DNA of 17,790 nt. Origin: Candidatus Bipolaricaulota bacterium (GTDB lineage Bacteria > Bipolaricaulota > Bipolaricaulia > UBA7950 > UBA9294). Below, piece after piece: positions 7,681-14,955 of the stretch. Made by a program: the position numbers and the translations under genes. Position 1 is the first letter of the stretch. Each line of letters starts with the position of its first letter. The stretch is taken from positions 269,874 through 287,663 of the forward strand of contig CP070725.1 of assembly GCA_020350845.1 (NCBI GenBank), in the 5' to 3' direction. A model generated the notes under the pieces. It was given only the letters and a program-made list of their open reading frames with translations, was not told the DNA's origin and did not search any database.

Positions 7681-7700
7681 GGGCGGTGCCAGATCCGCCC
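7681..7700 (-). terminator. Possible weak terminator or stem-loop after the aldo/keto reductase gene
   Basis: GGGCGG and CCGCCC pair as a 6-bp stem around an 8-nt loop, 8 nt past the reductase stop. No T-tract follows on the minus strand, so termination would be weak or factor-dependent. Some read-through into the regulator gene is plausible. Confidence 0.35.
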
Positions 7701-7708
7701 GGAAGAAT

Positions 7709-8668
7709 CTAGGACTTGCTCCCTCCTGGAGTCGGGGCGAGATCCTGGGGATGGTCTCCTTGCGGCGCGAGATGCGCGGCAATGCCGGCGTTCTGCCGCA
7801 CATGTTGGGCGGTCTTGCACCCCGGGATGACGCAACTCACGGCGGGGTGTGCGAGGGACCACAGTAGCGAGTGCTCTGGAAGGGTCAGGCCCTCGGGGAT
7901 CTCACTCTCGAGGATCGTATCAATCTCACGCTTGAGTCGGGCGATCGTCTCTCGGTCGTACTTCTTCGCGCGGGCATCGGTCTTCTCGAAGACGTCAAGG
8001 TGCTGGTATCGACCGCTAAGCAGTCCGCTGGCGAGCGGAACCCGGGCCATGACACCGAGGTCCTGATCCACACACATCGGCAACGCGTCCTCTTCTGCTT
8101 CGCGCTCCAGGCGGTTGTACTTCACCTGGATCACCGAAGCACCGACGTCCTCGGCCCGGGCCACTTGATGGATCCTCCACTCCGAGCTTCTCCGGGAGAC
8201 CGAGACGCCGAGATGTCCGATCTTCCCGAGGCGCTTCTGCTCCCCGAGCATCGCCCACAACTCGTCGTTGTCGAAGGCCTCGTTGGAGCCGGAGTGGAAC
8301 TGATAGAGGTCGATGTGCTCTGTCCGTAGCGCCCGGAGCGAGCCCTCAAGCTGGTCCCGAACCTCGGCGGGAGACCATGCCGGGCGGTTCTCGGACGGAG
8401 TCAGCCTGTCGTGGCCGAACTTCGTCGCCAGAATCCAGTGCTCTCGCGTCGACGTGATGGCCCGTCCGATCAAGGTTTCGGAGAGGCGATTCATCCCGTA
8501 GCACTTGGCGGTATCGATGAGGTTGATCCCGCACTCCAGCGCCGCGGTGAGGATCTCGTCCACCTCCCGCTGCGTGAAGTCCTTTCCCCAACGTCCTCCG
8601 AACTGGTAGGTTCCCAACCCGATGACCGAGACCCGAAGCTCCGACTTCCCTAGGCGTCTATATCTCAC
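7709..8668 (-). CDS. Aldo/keto reductase
   Basis: NAD(P)H-dependent oxidoreductase with the AKR (alpha/beta)8 barrel, 319 residues, normal family length, cytoplasmic. Seen: the N-terminal RRLGKSELRVSVIGLGTYQFGG; catalytic tetrad D52 and Y57 (IDTAKCYG), K83 (ATKFGHD) and H125 (YQFHSG); YNRLEREAE around 185; and the C-terminal cofactor-site region CVIPGCKTAQHV. It resembles the IolS/YajO-like reductases that act on sugar-derived or other small carbonyl compounds. The start is GTG at 8668, with GCGAGGA about 7 nt upstream. Operator copy 3 and a candidate promoter lie upstream, so it probably belongs to the same RpiR regulon as the importer and may process the sugar backbone after dephosphorylation (inference). 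The substrate is not deducible. Confidence 0.92.
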   Translation of the reverse strand: MRYRRLGKSELRVSVIGLGTYQFGGRWGKDFTQREVDEILTAALECGINLIDTAKCYGMNRLSETLIGRAITSTREHWILATKFGHDRLTPSENRPAWSPAEVRDQLEGSLRALRTEHIDLYQFHSGSNEAFDNDELWAMLGEQKRLGKIGHLGVSVSRRSSEWRIHQVARAEDVGASVIQVKYNRLEREAEEDALPMCVDQDLGVMARVPLASGLLSGRYQHLDVFEKTDARAKKYDRETIARLKREIDTILESEIPEGLTLPEHSLLWSLAHPAVSCVIPGCKTAQHVRQNAGIAAHLAPQGDHPQDLAPTPGGSKS

Positions 8669-8724
8669 GTTGGTTCCTCGCTCCGTCGTTTCATCGCGCA
8701 GCGGCCGCTGCTCCTGTTGACGGC

Positions 8725-8753
8725 ACCATACCGGGCAATCTGAGAAGCAGCAA
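8725..8753 (-). promoter_or_regulatory. Candidate promoter of the aldo/keto reductase
   Basis: On the minus strand, -35 TTGCTG (8748-8753), 17-nt spacer, -10 TATGGT (8725-8730). Transcription would start about 50 nt upstream of the GTG start. Operator copy 3 lies 63 nt upstream of the -35, almost the same spacing as at the regulator promoter (65 nt). Confidence 0.42.
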
Positions 8754-8816
8754 TGACCTCATGCAGCGGGATGCTCTCAAGCGGCGTCTGCGCGCGTCCT
8801 CTGCGGCAGCGGAAGC

Positions 8817-8830
8817 GCAACATTGGTTGC
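8817..8830. promoter_or_regulatory. Operator copy 3 (GCAAC-N4-GTTGC), upstream of aldo/keto reductase
   Basis: GCAACATTGGTTGC, with 5-bp arms. Aligned with the other two copies in the best orientation, the three share GCAAC-N-M-ATGTTGC (M = A or C). It lies in the divergent region and could in principle also influence the phosphate permease. Confidence 0.62.
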
Positions 8831-9020
8831 AGCGGCCGGGCGCCCACTCTACTCTCTGTGGAAAGGATCCTAGGCCCCGCTCTTGCTCCCGTGCATGCTC
8901 CGAACGAGCAGTCGCGATTGCGGCGACGTAGGGCTTGAGCTTCCGGCGGTCCGGATCGGCGGTCGAACGGCCTGCCCCGAGCATCCAACGCGGGCCGCAG
9001 AGGTGGAACGGTGACCGAGC

Positions 9021-10025
9021 GTGCTTAGTCTGATTCCGCTGTTCATCGCCGGAGCCTATGTAGGCTGGAACATCGGCGCCAACGATGCCGGCAACTGCGT
9101 CGGGACGACGGTCGGTTCCGGCCTCCTGAGCTACCGCCGGGCGATCCTGCTGGTCGCCGTGTTCGTCATCCTCGGCGCCCTTCTCCAGGGCGGGAACGTG
9201 ATGAAGACGATCGGCAAGGGGATCGTCACGTCGGAGTTGCCGACGATCGGGATCATCGCGGCGCTCGTCTCCTCGGGGCTGTTCGTCACCCTCGCGACGT
9301 TCTTCCGGATTCCCGTCTCGACCTCCCAGGCGATCGTGGGTGGTGTCGCCGGCGTCGGGCTGTCGGCGGGCGCGGAGATGAATCTCGCGAAGATCGGGAC
9401 CATCGCGCAGGTCTGGGTCGTCTGCCCGATCCTCACCGGCCTCCTCGCGTTCGTCATCTACTGGCTCTCGCGGACGCTGTTGCGGCGGCTCAGCCGGGAG
9501 TCCTTCTGGCAGCGCGCGCCGAATCTCCTGCTCATCCTGAGTGCCTGTTACGTTGCCTTTGCCCTCGGGGCGAACGACGTGGGGAATGCCATGGGGCCGA
9601 TCGCCAACCTGGGCATCCAGTCCTCGTGGCTGGGACTGCTCGGGGGCGGCGCGCTGGCGGTGGGAGCACTCACCTTCGGGCGCCGCGTGACCGAGACCGT
9701 GGGCAGTGGGATCACGCCGCTGGACCCCGTGAGTGCCTTCTCGGCGCAGATGGCGGCGGCCCTCGCGGTGCACTTCTTCTCGATCCTCGGGATCCCCGTC
9801 TCGACGTCACAGTCGATCGTGGGCGCGGTGATCGGCGTGGGGATCCTCCACGGCATCCACACGGTGCGGAAGCGCAAGATCGTGGGAATCGTTGTCGGGT
9901 GGGTGGCGACACCCACGGCGGCCGGTCTGTTCTCGTTCGGTTTCTATCGATTGCTGAGGCTGGTGTTCGCGTCTCCAAGCTTGCTCTTCCTGCGTTCAGA
10001 GGCGATGGCGCTTTCGGTGGAATGA
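9021..10025 (+). CDS. pit: PiT-family inorganic phosphate permease
   Basis: Integral membrane transporter of 334 residues that moves inorganic phosphate (as metal phosphate or with H+/Na+) across the inner membrane. Seen: the two inverted PiT signature repeats, GANDAGN (19-25) and GANDVGN (183-189). Each is followed by the matching PVSTSQ(A/S)IVG element (98-106 and 259-267), with about ten hydrophobic segments. The length is typical of the short bacterial/archaeal type without a large cytoplasmic loop. The start is GTG at 9021: an in-frame stop at 9012-9014 rules out anything longer. The nearest Shine-Dalgarno-like run (AGGTGG) is about 14 nt away, which is long. No PhoU-like partner is seen beside it. 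It is divergent from the reductase and convergent with the CYTH gene. Placement beside a phosphatase-rich importer locus may be meaningful for phosphate balance (inference). Confidence 0.93.
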   Translation: MLSLIPLFIAGAYVGWNIGANDAGNCVGTTVGSGLLSYRRAILLVAVFVILGALLQGGNVMKTIGKGIVTSELPTIGIIAALVSSGLFVTLATFFRIPVSTSQAIVGGVAGVGLSAGAEMNLAKIGTIAQVWVVCPILTGLLAFVIYWLSRTLLRRLSRESFWQRAPNLLLILSACYVAFALGANDVGNAMGPIANLGIQSSWLGLLGGGALAVGALTFGRRVTETVGSGITPLDPVSAFSAQMAAALAVHFFSILGIPVSTSQSIVGAVIGVGILHGIHTVRKRKIVGIVVGWVATPTAAGLFSFGFYRLLRLVFASPSLLFLRSEAMALSVE

Positions 10026-10033
10026 TCTCCCGA

Positions 10034-10052
10034 GTGAGAGTCTGTCTCTCAC
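10034..10052. terminator. Stem-loop between convergent PiT and CYTH genes, likely bidirectional terminator
   Basis: GTGAGAG-TCTGT-CTCTCAC gives a perfect 7-bp stem with a 5-nt loop in the 23-nt gap between the two convergent genes, overlapping the CYTH stop codon. It is flanked by an 8-bp direct repeat TCTCCCGA (10026-10033 and 10054-10061). Neither side has a long T-run, so efficiency as an intrinsic terminator is uncertain. Confidence 0.5.
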
Positions 10053-10585
10053 GTCTCCCGATCGGCGAGCAGATCGACATAGGCGCAGTCAAGCAGCCGA
10101 TCATCTCGGATGCCCAGGCGCTTGAGGAGGTCCGCCGCGGTCCTTCGTCCCCCGGCTTCGTCGTCCGTCGGATCGAGCACGACCTCGAGCTCGAGGAAGT
10201 CGCCGAGCTCTTCGACGCGGTCGAGATGGATCCGCGTGTTGCCGACGAGGAACAGGGTTCGCTCCTTGGACACGACGGCCCGCTCTGCGAGGGCGGCACG
10301 GAGGGCCTCGCGTAGCGCTGCTGGCGCGACGGTCTCGTAGATCACGTAGTGCGACGTCGTTGCCGACGTCGCATCAGGGCGCTCGTAGTAGATCAGCTGG
10401 CCGCGATCCGGTCCGAGCTGGCGCAGCTTGAGACGACCGCGGGAGGTGTGGAAGAAGATGTCGCGTTGGCGAACCTTCTCGATGGGCTGACCGGCTACGG
10501 CGATGACGCGTGCGCGCGTCGATTCCCAGTCGTCGATCCGGGCCTTCACCTCGACGTTCCGGCGGAAGGCGACGACGTCATCCAT
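10049..10585 (-). CDS. CYTH-domain protein (class IV adenylate cyclase / triphosphatase-like)
   Basis: A 178-residue CYTH tunnel-fold protein. Family members bind triphosphates in a beta-barrel (CyaB adenylate cyclase, thiamine triphosphatase, inorganic triphosphatase). Seen: N-terminal NVEVKARI (10-17), corresponding to the family ExExK strand; RLKLRQL (51-57); IYYERP (65-70); and HLDRVEELGDFLELEV (120-135), which carries the characteristic Arg and Glu residues. The C-terminus DCAYVDLL is typical. The first Glu of ExExK is Asn10, a variant I associate with CyaB-like members. The ATG at 10585 overlaps the upstream phosphoesterase gene by 8 nt. It is the last gene of the seven-gene run and is followed by a stem-loop. 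The exact substrate cannot be told from sequence. Confidence 0.87.
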   Translation of the reverse strand: MDDVVAFRRNVEVKARIDDWESTRARVIAVAGQPIEKVRQRDIFFHTSRGRLKLRQLGPDRGQLIYYERPDATSATTSHYVIYETVAPAALREALRAALAERAVVSKERTLFLVGNTRIHLDRVEELGDFLELEVVLDPTDDEAGGRRTAADLLKRLGIRDDRLLDCAYVDLLADRET

Positions 10586-11309
10586 CGTAGATCCCGAGCC
10601 GATTGCCGAAGAAGGTGCGGTCGATGAAGGCGCGCTCGGGCACCGCCCTGCTCATGAACCCGAAGATCAGTGGGGCATCGTCGTAAGGAACTGCGTGCGC
10701 CTCGACGACGGCTTCGCCTTCCGGGAACTGCGCGATGCAGAATCTCGCCTCGGCGACGGTGTGGCAGCCGAGCGAGCCGGGGTTGACATAGCGGGCGCGT
10801 CCGTGGACATCGCTCGACGTGTGCTGGTGACCGAAGAAGACGATGTCCGCACGCACCCCGGAGAAGACCCGGTCCAGTGCCTCGCGCGAAGCCTCGTGAG
10901 CGAACGGGGCGAAACGCTCCCCACGGGGGTCCAGCCCGTAGTGGGCGAAGTGTGCATCCACGTCCTCGATCCGTCGATCGATCGTCATCTTCCAGCGACC
11001 GATGGCCTCACGATGGACGGCGCCGAGCTGCGTGTGCGTCCAGCGCTGGTGCTCCGCCTCTCCGGAGCTGATCCACTCCGGAAGCGGGTCCGGGAGGCCG
11101 TCAAGGAGCAGCGCCTCATGGTTTCCGACGAGACACTCGATCTGCGGCAGGGAGAGGAGAAGCTCGACCGTTTCGCGGGGATAGGGGCCGATGGCGATCG
11201 CGTCGCCGGTGTGGACGATCAGGTCACAGCGCTCGCGGGCGATCGCCGCGAGTGCCGCCTCCAGCGCCGGGAGATTGGCGTGAGCGTCTGTGAGGACGGC
11301 GATCTTCAC
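10578..11309 (-). CDS. Calcineurin-like metallophosphoesterase (YfcE/MJ0936-type)
   Basis: Two-metal phosphodiesterase-type enzyme of 243 residues, probably cytoplasmic. Seen: D8 and H10 in LTDAHAN, D36 in HTGDAIAIGPYP, N63 and H64 in LVGNHE, H123 in FAHYG, and FFGHQHTSS (H161, H163). The usual NPGSLG (176-181) follows; this is the standard order of the family. I chose the GTG at 11309 because it gives the exact family N-terminus (KIAVLTDAHAN) and overlaps the stop of the upstream GNAT gene as GTGA; the longer in-frame reading to 11426 lies inside that gene. It overlaps the CYTH gene downstream. Members act on phosphodiesters or nucleotides in vitro, and the physiological substrate is unknown here. 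Confidence 0.92.
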   Translation of the reverse strand: MKIAVLTDAHANLPALEAALAAIARERCDLIVHTGDAIAIGPYPRETVELLLSLPQIECLVGNHEALLLDGLPDPLPEWISSGEAEHQRWTHTQLGAVHREAIGRWKMTIDRRIEDVDAHFAHYGLDPRGERFAPFAHEASREALDRVFSGVRADIVFFGHQHTSSDVHGRARYVNPGSLGCHTVAEARFCIAQFPEGEAVVEAHAVPYDDAPLIFGFMSRAVPERAFIDRTFFGNRLGIYDG

Positions 11310-12106
11310 GCGTTGGCCTCGGCGAGTGCCTGCTCGATCGCGCGGCGAATCCCCTCGCGCGGTGCCTCGTAGCCCCAGCCGATCTCCACCCCGTTGACGA
11401 AGATCGCGCGCGGGATCTGATGGCACAGCAGCTGGTCGCGGTCCTCGGCGCAGTACTCGTTCAGGACGACCTTGCCCTCGAATTCCGCGGCGATGTCGCG
11501 TACCCGCTGGGCCTCGATCGCACTCGTCTGGCAGAAGCCGTTCCAGAACAGATCAATGACGACCTTCCCGGGGATCGGCTGGTAGGTGTACTCGGGCTCG
11601 AGCAGCTGCGGAGGAACCGCAGAGGCCGCGAACGGCTTCCATAGAAGAACGGTACTCCCCTTTTCGACGACGACCTCGAACCCGAGGCGCTCGAAGTAGG
11701 TCGCGGGCATGAACCACTCCGCTCCGTACAGCCCGCGGTAGGCGATGACCGTCATCCCGAGACGCCCCTTCCTTCGGGCGTCGTCTTCGATGGCCTCGAG
11801 AAGCCGTCTACCCAGTCCACGTCCGGTGGCGATATCCGTCACACAAAGGCAGGGGACGGCGACGAGGCCGTCGCCGAGCGGGCCCCACGACGCGTGTTCG
11901 ATCGGCAGGCCGTATGCGAAGCCGACGGGCTCGCCGTCCAGGAGAGCGACCTTGAACCGCGCCCCGCGGCGCCGGAGCGAGGCGAACAGCTCGCGTCGTC
12001 GTCCCGCCGCGCTGTCGATCTCCTCGGACTCGTAGGTGTGCGAGCACGTCGCCACGAAGTACTCGTCCTCAGGGCGCATCTCACGGATGCTGACGGAGCC
12101 GCTCAT
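11306..12106 (-). CDS. GNAT N-acetyltransferase fused to a YoaP-like thioredoxin-fold domain
   Basis: A 266-residue two-domain protein. N-terminal GNAT (about 4-157): VPCLCVTDIATGRGLGRRLLE (84-104), with the acetyl-CoA pyrophosphate loop TGRGLGRR, and YFERLGFEVV (137-146). C-terminal domain (about 180-266): KVVIDLFWNGFCQTSAIEAQRV starts like a thioredoxin fold, with a single Cys in FCQTS (191-195), then IPRAIFVNGVEIGWGYE, also thioredoxin-like. This resembles the YoaP architecture. C192 is in the usual CxxC/CxxS position but the pair is C-Q-T-S, so disulfide chemistry in cis is not expected. The ATG at 12106 follows GGGAGG closely and overlaps the M20 gene by 26 nt. The acetyl acceptor is unknown. 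Confidence 0.86.
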   Translation of the reverse strand: MSGSVSIREMRPEDEYFVATCSHTYESEEIDSAAGRRRELFASLRRRGARFKVALLDGEPVGFAYGLPIEHASWGPLGDGLVAVPCLCVTDIATGRGLGRRLLEAIEDDARRKGRLGMTVIAYRGLYGAEWFMPATYFERLGFEVVVEKGSTVLLWKPFAASAVPPQLLEPEYTYQPIPGKVVIDLFWNGFCQTSAIEAQRVRDIAAEFEGKVVLNEYCAEDRDQLLCHQIPRAIFVNGVEIGWGYEAPREGIRRAIEQALAEANA

Positions 12107-13457
12107 CGGCCCTCCCTTCGTAGGACGCAGTCACCGCGCCCGGGTACCGCCGGATCAGTTCTAGCATGCACTCCGTTCCGAACTCAAGACTGCGGACCGG
12201 GATCCGCTCGTCGGCGGCGTGGACCATGTCGAGGAACGGGAAGGACGCCGGGAGATCCATGGGGAGGAAGCCGTAGGTCTGGATGCCGAGGCGCGCGAAG
12301 TGGCGTGCATCGGTCGAGCCGACCTGAAGAAGCGGCACGGCGGCGGCTCCCCCAGTGCGCTCGGAGAGGATCGCCGCGAGCGTGGGAAACAGGGTCATGT
12401 CGACATCCGCCGGGGCATCACCGAGGCAATCGAGTTGCACCTCCGCGTCGGAGCCGATCACCTCCTGGAGTTCGTCGAGGAATCGATCCGGCGTGACCCC
12501 CGGGAGCCGGCGACAGTCCAGCGTCAACGTGATTCCTTTCGGTACGACATTCGGCTTGTCTCCGCCGCGAATGACGGTCGCCGTTGCGGTGTTGCGCAGT
12601 GCGGGTTCGAGCATTCCCACCCCCAAGCCGGGAAGCCTCAGGAGCAGCCCCCCCAGTCCGCGGACGAGAAGGAGGCGCAAGCCCCACGCCGTGGGTAAGG
12701 GTAGAGCCTGCGCCATGGCACGGATCATCCGGCGTGCTGCCTCCGTGATGTGGATCGGGAAGCGTCGGCGCTCCAGCCGCCGGAGAAGCTTCGCGGCCTT
12801 CGCCGTCGCCTCGCCGCGGGTGATGAACGCGCCGTGGCCGCCCCTCCCGCGGACCGTCACCTCGGCGAGGCAGGGTGCCTTCTCCGCGACCTGCACGAGA
12901 TAGAGGGTCCGGCCACCGATCACGAGGGGAAAGCCCCCGAACTCCCCGATGGCATGTCGGACACTTCGGAGCACGTGTGGGTGCTCGTCGACGACGTAGC
13001 GCGCGCCGAGGTCGCCGCCCGCCTCCTCGTCTGCGAGGGCCATGAACAGGAGATCTCCCGCAAGGGGCTCCCCCGAGGCGTGAAGCCGGAGAAGGGCAGA
13101 GAGCATCATCGCCACGCCACCCTTCATGTCGAGCGCGCCTCGTCCCCAAACGCAACCCTCCGCGATCGCTCCTGAGAACGGGGGATGACCCCACGCCGCG
13201 GTGTCCGCAGGCACGACGTCTACGTGGCCGTAGAAGAGCAGCGGCGGAGCTTCGCCCCGACCGGGAAGGCGGGCGACGAGGTTCGGTCGAGCGGGATCCT
13301 TGGCAAGGATCTCGGAGGAGATCCCGTGGTCGTTCAGCAGGCGTGCGATCCAGGCGATGCACGGACCCTCGTTCCCCGGGGGATTGGCGGTGTCGAACTG
13401 CACGAGCCGCTGGAGGATCTCTGTCGGAGAAGGGACCCCTATCGCCGGGCGGGTCAT
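12081..13457 (-). CDS. M20-family metallopeptidase / deacylase
   Basis: Zinc-type amidohydrolase of 458 residues, from the group of Gly-X carboxypeptidases, dipeptidases and acetylornithine or succinyl-diaminopimelate deacetylases. Seen: H78 and D80 in YGHVDVVP, bridging D110 in WGRGALDMKGG, catalytic E144 and metal E145 in ADEEAGG, E172 in GEFGG, lid-domain GGHGAF (H208), and the last metal His413 in MVHAADERIP. All expected ligands are present, so it should be active. I chose the ATG at 13457 because AGGAGGT lies 6 nt upstream; an upstream ATG at 13505 is less well placed. There is no signal peptide, so it is cytoplasmic. It follows pyruvate kinase by 64 nt. The substrate (peptide or acylated amino acid) cannot be assigned. 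Confidence 0.92.
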   Translation of the reverse strand: MTRPAIGVPSPTEILQRLVQFDTANPPGNEGPCIAWIARLLNDHGISSEILAKDPARPNLVARLPGRGEAPPLLFYGHVDVVPADTAAWGHPPFSGAIAEGCVWGRGALDMKGGVAMMLSALLRLHASGEPLAGDLLFMALADEEAGGDLGARYVVDEHPHVLRSVRHAIGEFGGFPLVIGGRTLYLVQVAEKAPCLAEVTVRGRGGHGAFITRGEATAKAAKLLRRLERRRFPIHITEAARRMIRAMAQALPLPTAWGLRLLLVRGLGGLLLRLPGLGVGMLEPALRNTATATVIRGGDKPNVVPKGITLTLDCRRLPGVTPDRFLDELQEVIGSDAEVQLDCLGDAPADVDMTLFPTLAAILSERTGGAAAVPLLQVGSTDARHFARLGIQTYGFLPMDLPASFPFLDMVHAADERIPVRSLEFGTECMLELIRRYPGAVTASYEGRADERLRQHP

Positions 13458-13521
13458 CGCGGCACCTCCTGGGCGCATCATGGTGACCGCGAAGGAATGG
13501 AGCAACTACGGCCGGCGGACG

Positions 13522-14955
13522 CTACATCTGCTGGACCTTGAGGAGGTTGGACTGGCCTTCTCCGAACGGGTACCCACCGGTGATCAGGATCGTGTCTCCC
13601 GGCTCAACGAGCCCCGCGGTGTGCAAACTCGAACGGACGACGTCGATCATCTCCTCCACCGTCTCATAGCCCGGTACATGAAGCGGGTGGACGCCCCACG
13701 TGAGCGCAAGGCGCCGTGCGATCCGCGCGTCCGGTGTGAGTGCGAGGATCGGGGCTCGCGGGCGGGCGCGGGCAACGCGACGTGCCGTGTAGCCGCTGTG
13801 CGTCGCGGCGGCGATGAGCTTCACTCCGAGCTCATCGGCGAGTGCCGCCGCGGCGTCGCTCACGGCGTCCGTCGTCGTCGGTGGACCTGGCGACCGCGAC
13901 ATGTCGTCTGTTCCTGTGCACCGGTCCTCGGCGATGCGCACGATGCGTCCCATCATGCGGACGGCGTCGACCGGGTGCTTCCCGATCGCGGTCTCCTCGG
14001 AGAGCATGACGGCATCGGTGCCGTCGAGCACCGCATTCGCGACATCGCTCGCCTCGGCACGTGTCGGCTGAGGGTGGTCGACCATGGACAGGAGCATCTG
14101 GGTCGCCGTGATCACGGGGACTGCGGCACGGCGGCTGTGTGCGATGATCTCCTTCTGGCAGAACGGGACGCGCTCCGGAGCGATCTCGATGCCGAGATCG
14201 CCGCGGGCGACCATCACCGCATCGGCGGCTCCGAGGATCGCATCCAGCTCATCCACGGCACTCTGCCGCTCGATCTTCGCGAGCACCGCGGGCGACCCGT
14301 CACCAGGAGCCTTGCTAGCGATCAGCCGGCGGAGCGAGACGACATCGTCGGCGCAGCCGACGAACGAGAGGGCAACGATGTCCACGCCCTGCTCCAGGGC
14401 GAAGGTGAGGTCCTCGCGGTCCTTGTCGGAGAGGGCGGCGAGACGCGGAGATCCTCCTCGCTGGACGGCGCGGATCCCCTGGTGGGACGTGATCCGCCCG
14501 CCGTGCGCGACGACGCACCGAATCTGCTCCGAGGTCGCCTCGAGCGCCTCGAGCATCACCGTGCCGTCGCCGAGGAGGATCGTCGATCCGGCACGAAGGT
14601 GGGCGAGGGGCGCGGGATCGAGGACCGGAATCTCGGCGGCGCTCCCCGCTTCGACCCCAAGAAGGAGGACGACCTCGTCGCCCTGGGAGAGCATCTTCGT
14701 GCCGTCCGCGAGGCGGCCGATGCGGTGCTTGGGACCCTGAAGATCGGCCATGATCGCGACATTGGACGACTCCTCCCGGGCTGCGTGACGAACCTTGGCG
14801 ATCGTTCGGGCGTGTTCCTCGTGTCGGCCGTGGGCGAGGTTGATGCGTGCGACATCCATCCCTGCGAGGACCATCTCGCGCAGGGTCTCAGCCCCCCAGG
14901 ATGCGGGTCCCATGGTGCACACGACCTTCGTCCTCGTGTCGTCGAGAGGATTCAC
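13522..14955 (-). CDS. pyk: Pyruvate kinase
   Basis: Glycolytic enzyme converting phosphoenolpyruvate and ADP to pyruvate and ATP, 477 residues, full length. Seen: KVVCTMGPAS (10-19), R37 and N39 in ARINLAHG, ADLQGPKHRIG (70-80), catalytic K227 and metal E229 in LAKIER, metal D253 in ARGDLGIE, T283 in TATQM, the long PTRAEASDVANAVLDGTDAVMLS motif near 297-319, and a C-terminal regulatory-type domain (about 355-477). LQGPK has Lys76 where K+-dependent enzymes have Glu (rabbit E117). The K+-ligand Ser (rabbit S77) is Ala41 and Thr114 is Leu72, so a K+-independent enzyme is expected. SEET replaces the usual SGET. The start is GTG at 14955, with GGAGG upstream; it overlaps the GNAT stop as GTGA. 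Confidence 0.96.
   Translation of the reverse strand: MNPLDDTRTKVVCTMGPASWGAETLREMVLAGMDVARINLAHGRHEEHARTIAKVRHAAREESSNVAIMADLQGPKHRIGRLADGTKMLSQGDEVVLLLGVEAGSAAEIPVLDPAPLAHLRAGSTILLGDGTVMLEALEATSEQIRCVVAHGGRITSHQGIRAVQRGGSPRLAALSDKDREDLTFALEQGVDIVALSFVGCADDVVSLRRLIASKAPGDGSPAVLAKIERQSAVDELDAILGAADAVMVARGDLGIEIAPERVPFCQKEIIAHSRRAAVPVITATQMLLSMVDHPQPTRAEASDVANAVLDGTDAVMLSEETAIGKHPVDAVRMMGRIVRIAEDRCTGTDDMSRSPGPPTTTDAVSDAAAALADELGVKLIAAATHSGYTARRVARARPRAPILALTPDARIARRLALTWGVHPLHVPGYETVEEMIDVVRSSLHTAGLVEPGDTILITGGYPFGEGQSNLLKVQQM

Larger units (their letters stand above)
8669..9020. other. 352-nt divergent intergenic region between aldo/keto reductase and PiT genes
   Basis: No convincing gene is seen. 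It holds a candidate minus-strand promoter (8725-8753), operator copy 3 (8817-8830) and a small inverted repeat TGCTC-CGAAC-GAGCA (8896-8910). I found no convincing promoter for the plus-strand phosphate permease and no match to a Pho-box-like repeat. The GGTGG near 9001-9006 may be its distant Shine-Dalgarno. Confidence 0.6.

Noticed and set aside
8665..8988. 107-aa minus-strand frame upstream of the aldo/keto reductase
   Set aside because: It passes through operator copy 3 and the candidate promoter, is Arg-rich, and has no good ribosome-binding site or homology I recognise.
8691..9773. 360-aa minus-strand open frame
   Set aside because: Antisense to the well-supported PiT permease; composition is Arg/Asp/Pro-rich with no motif.
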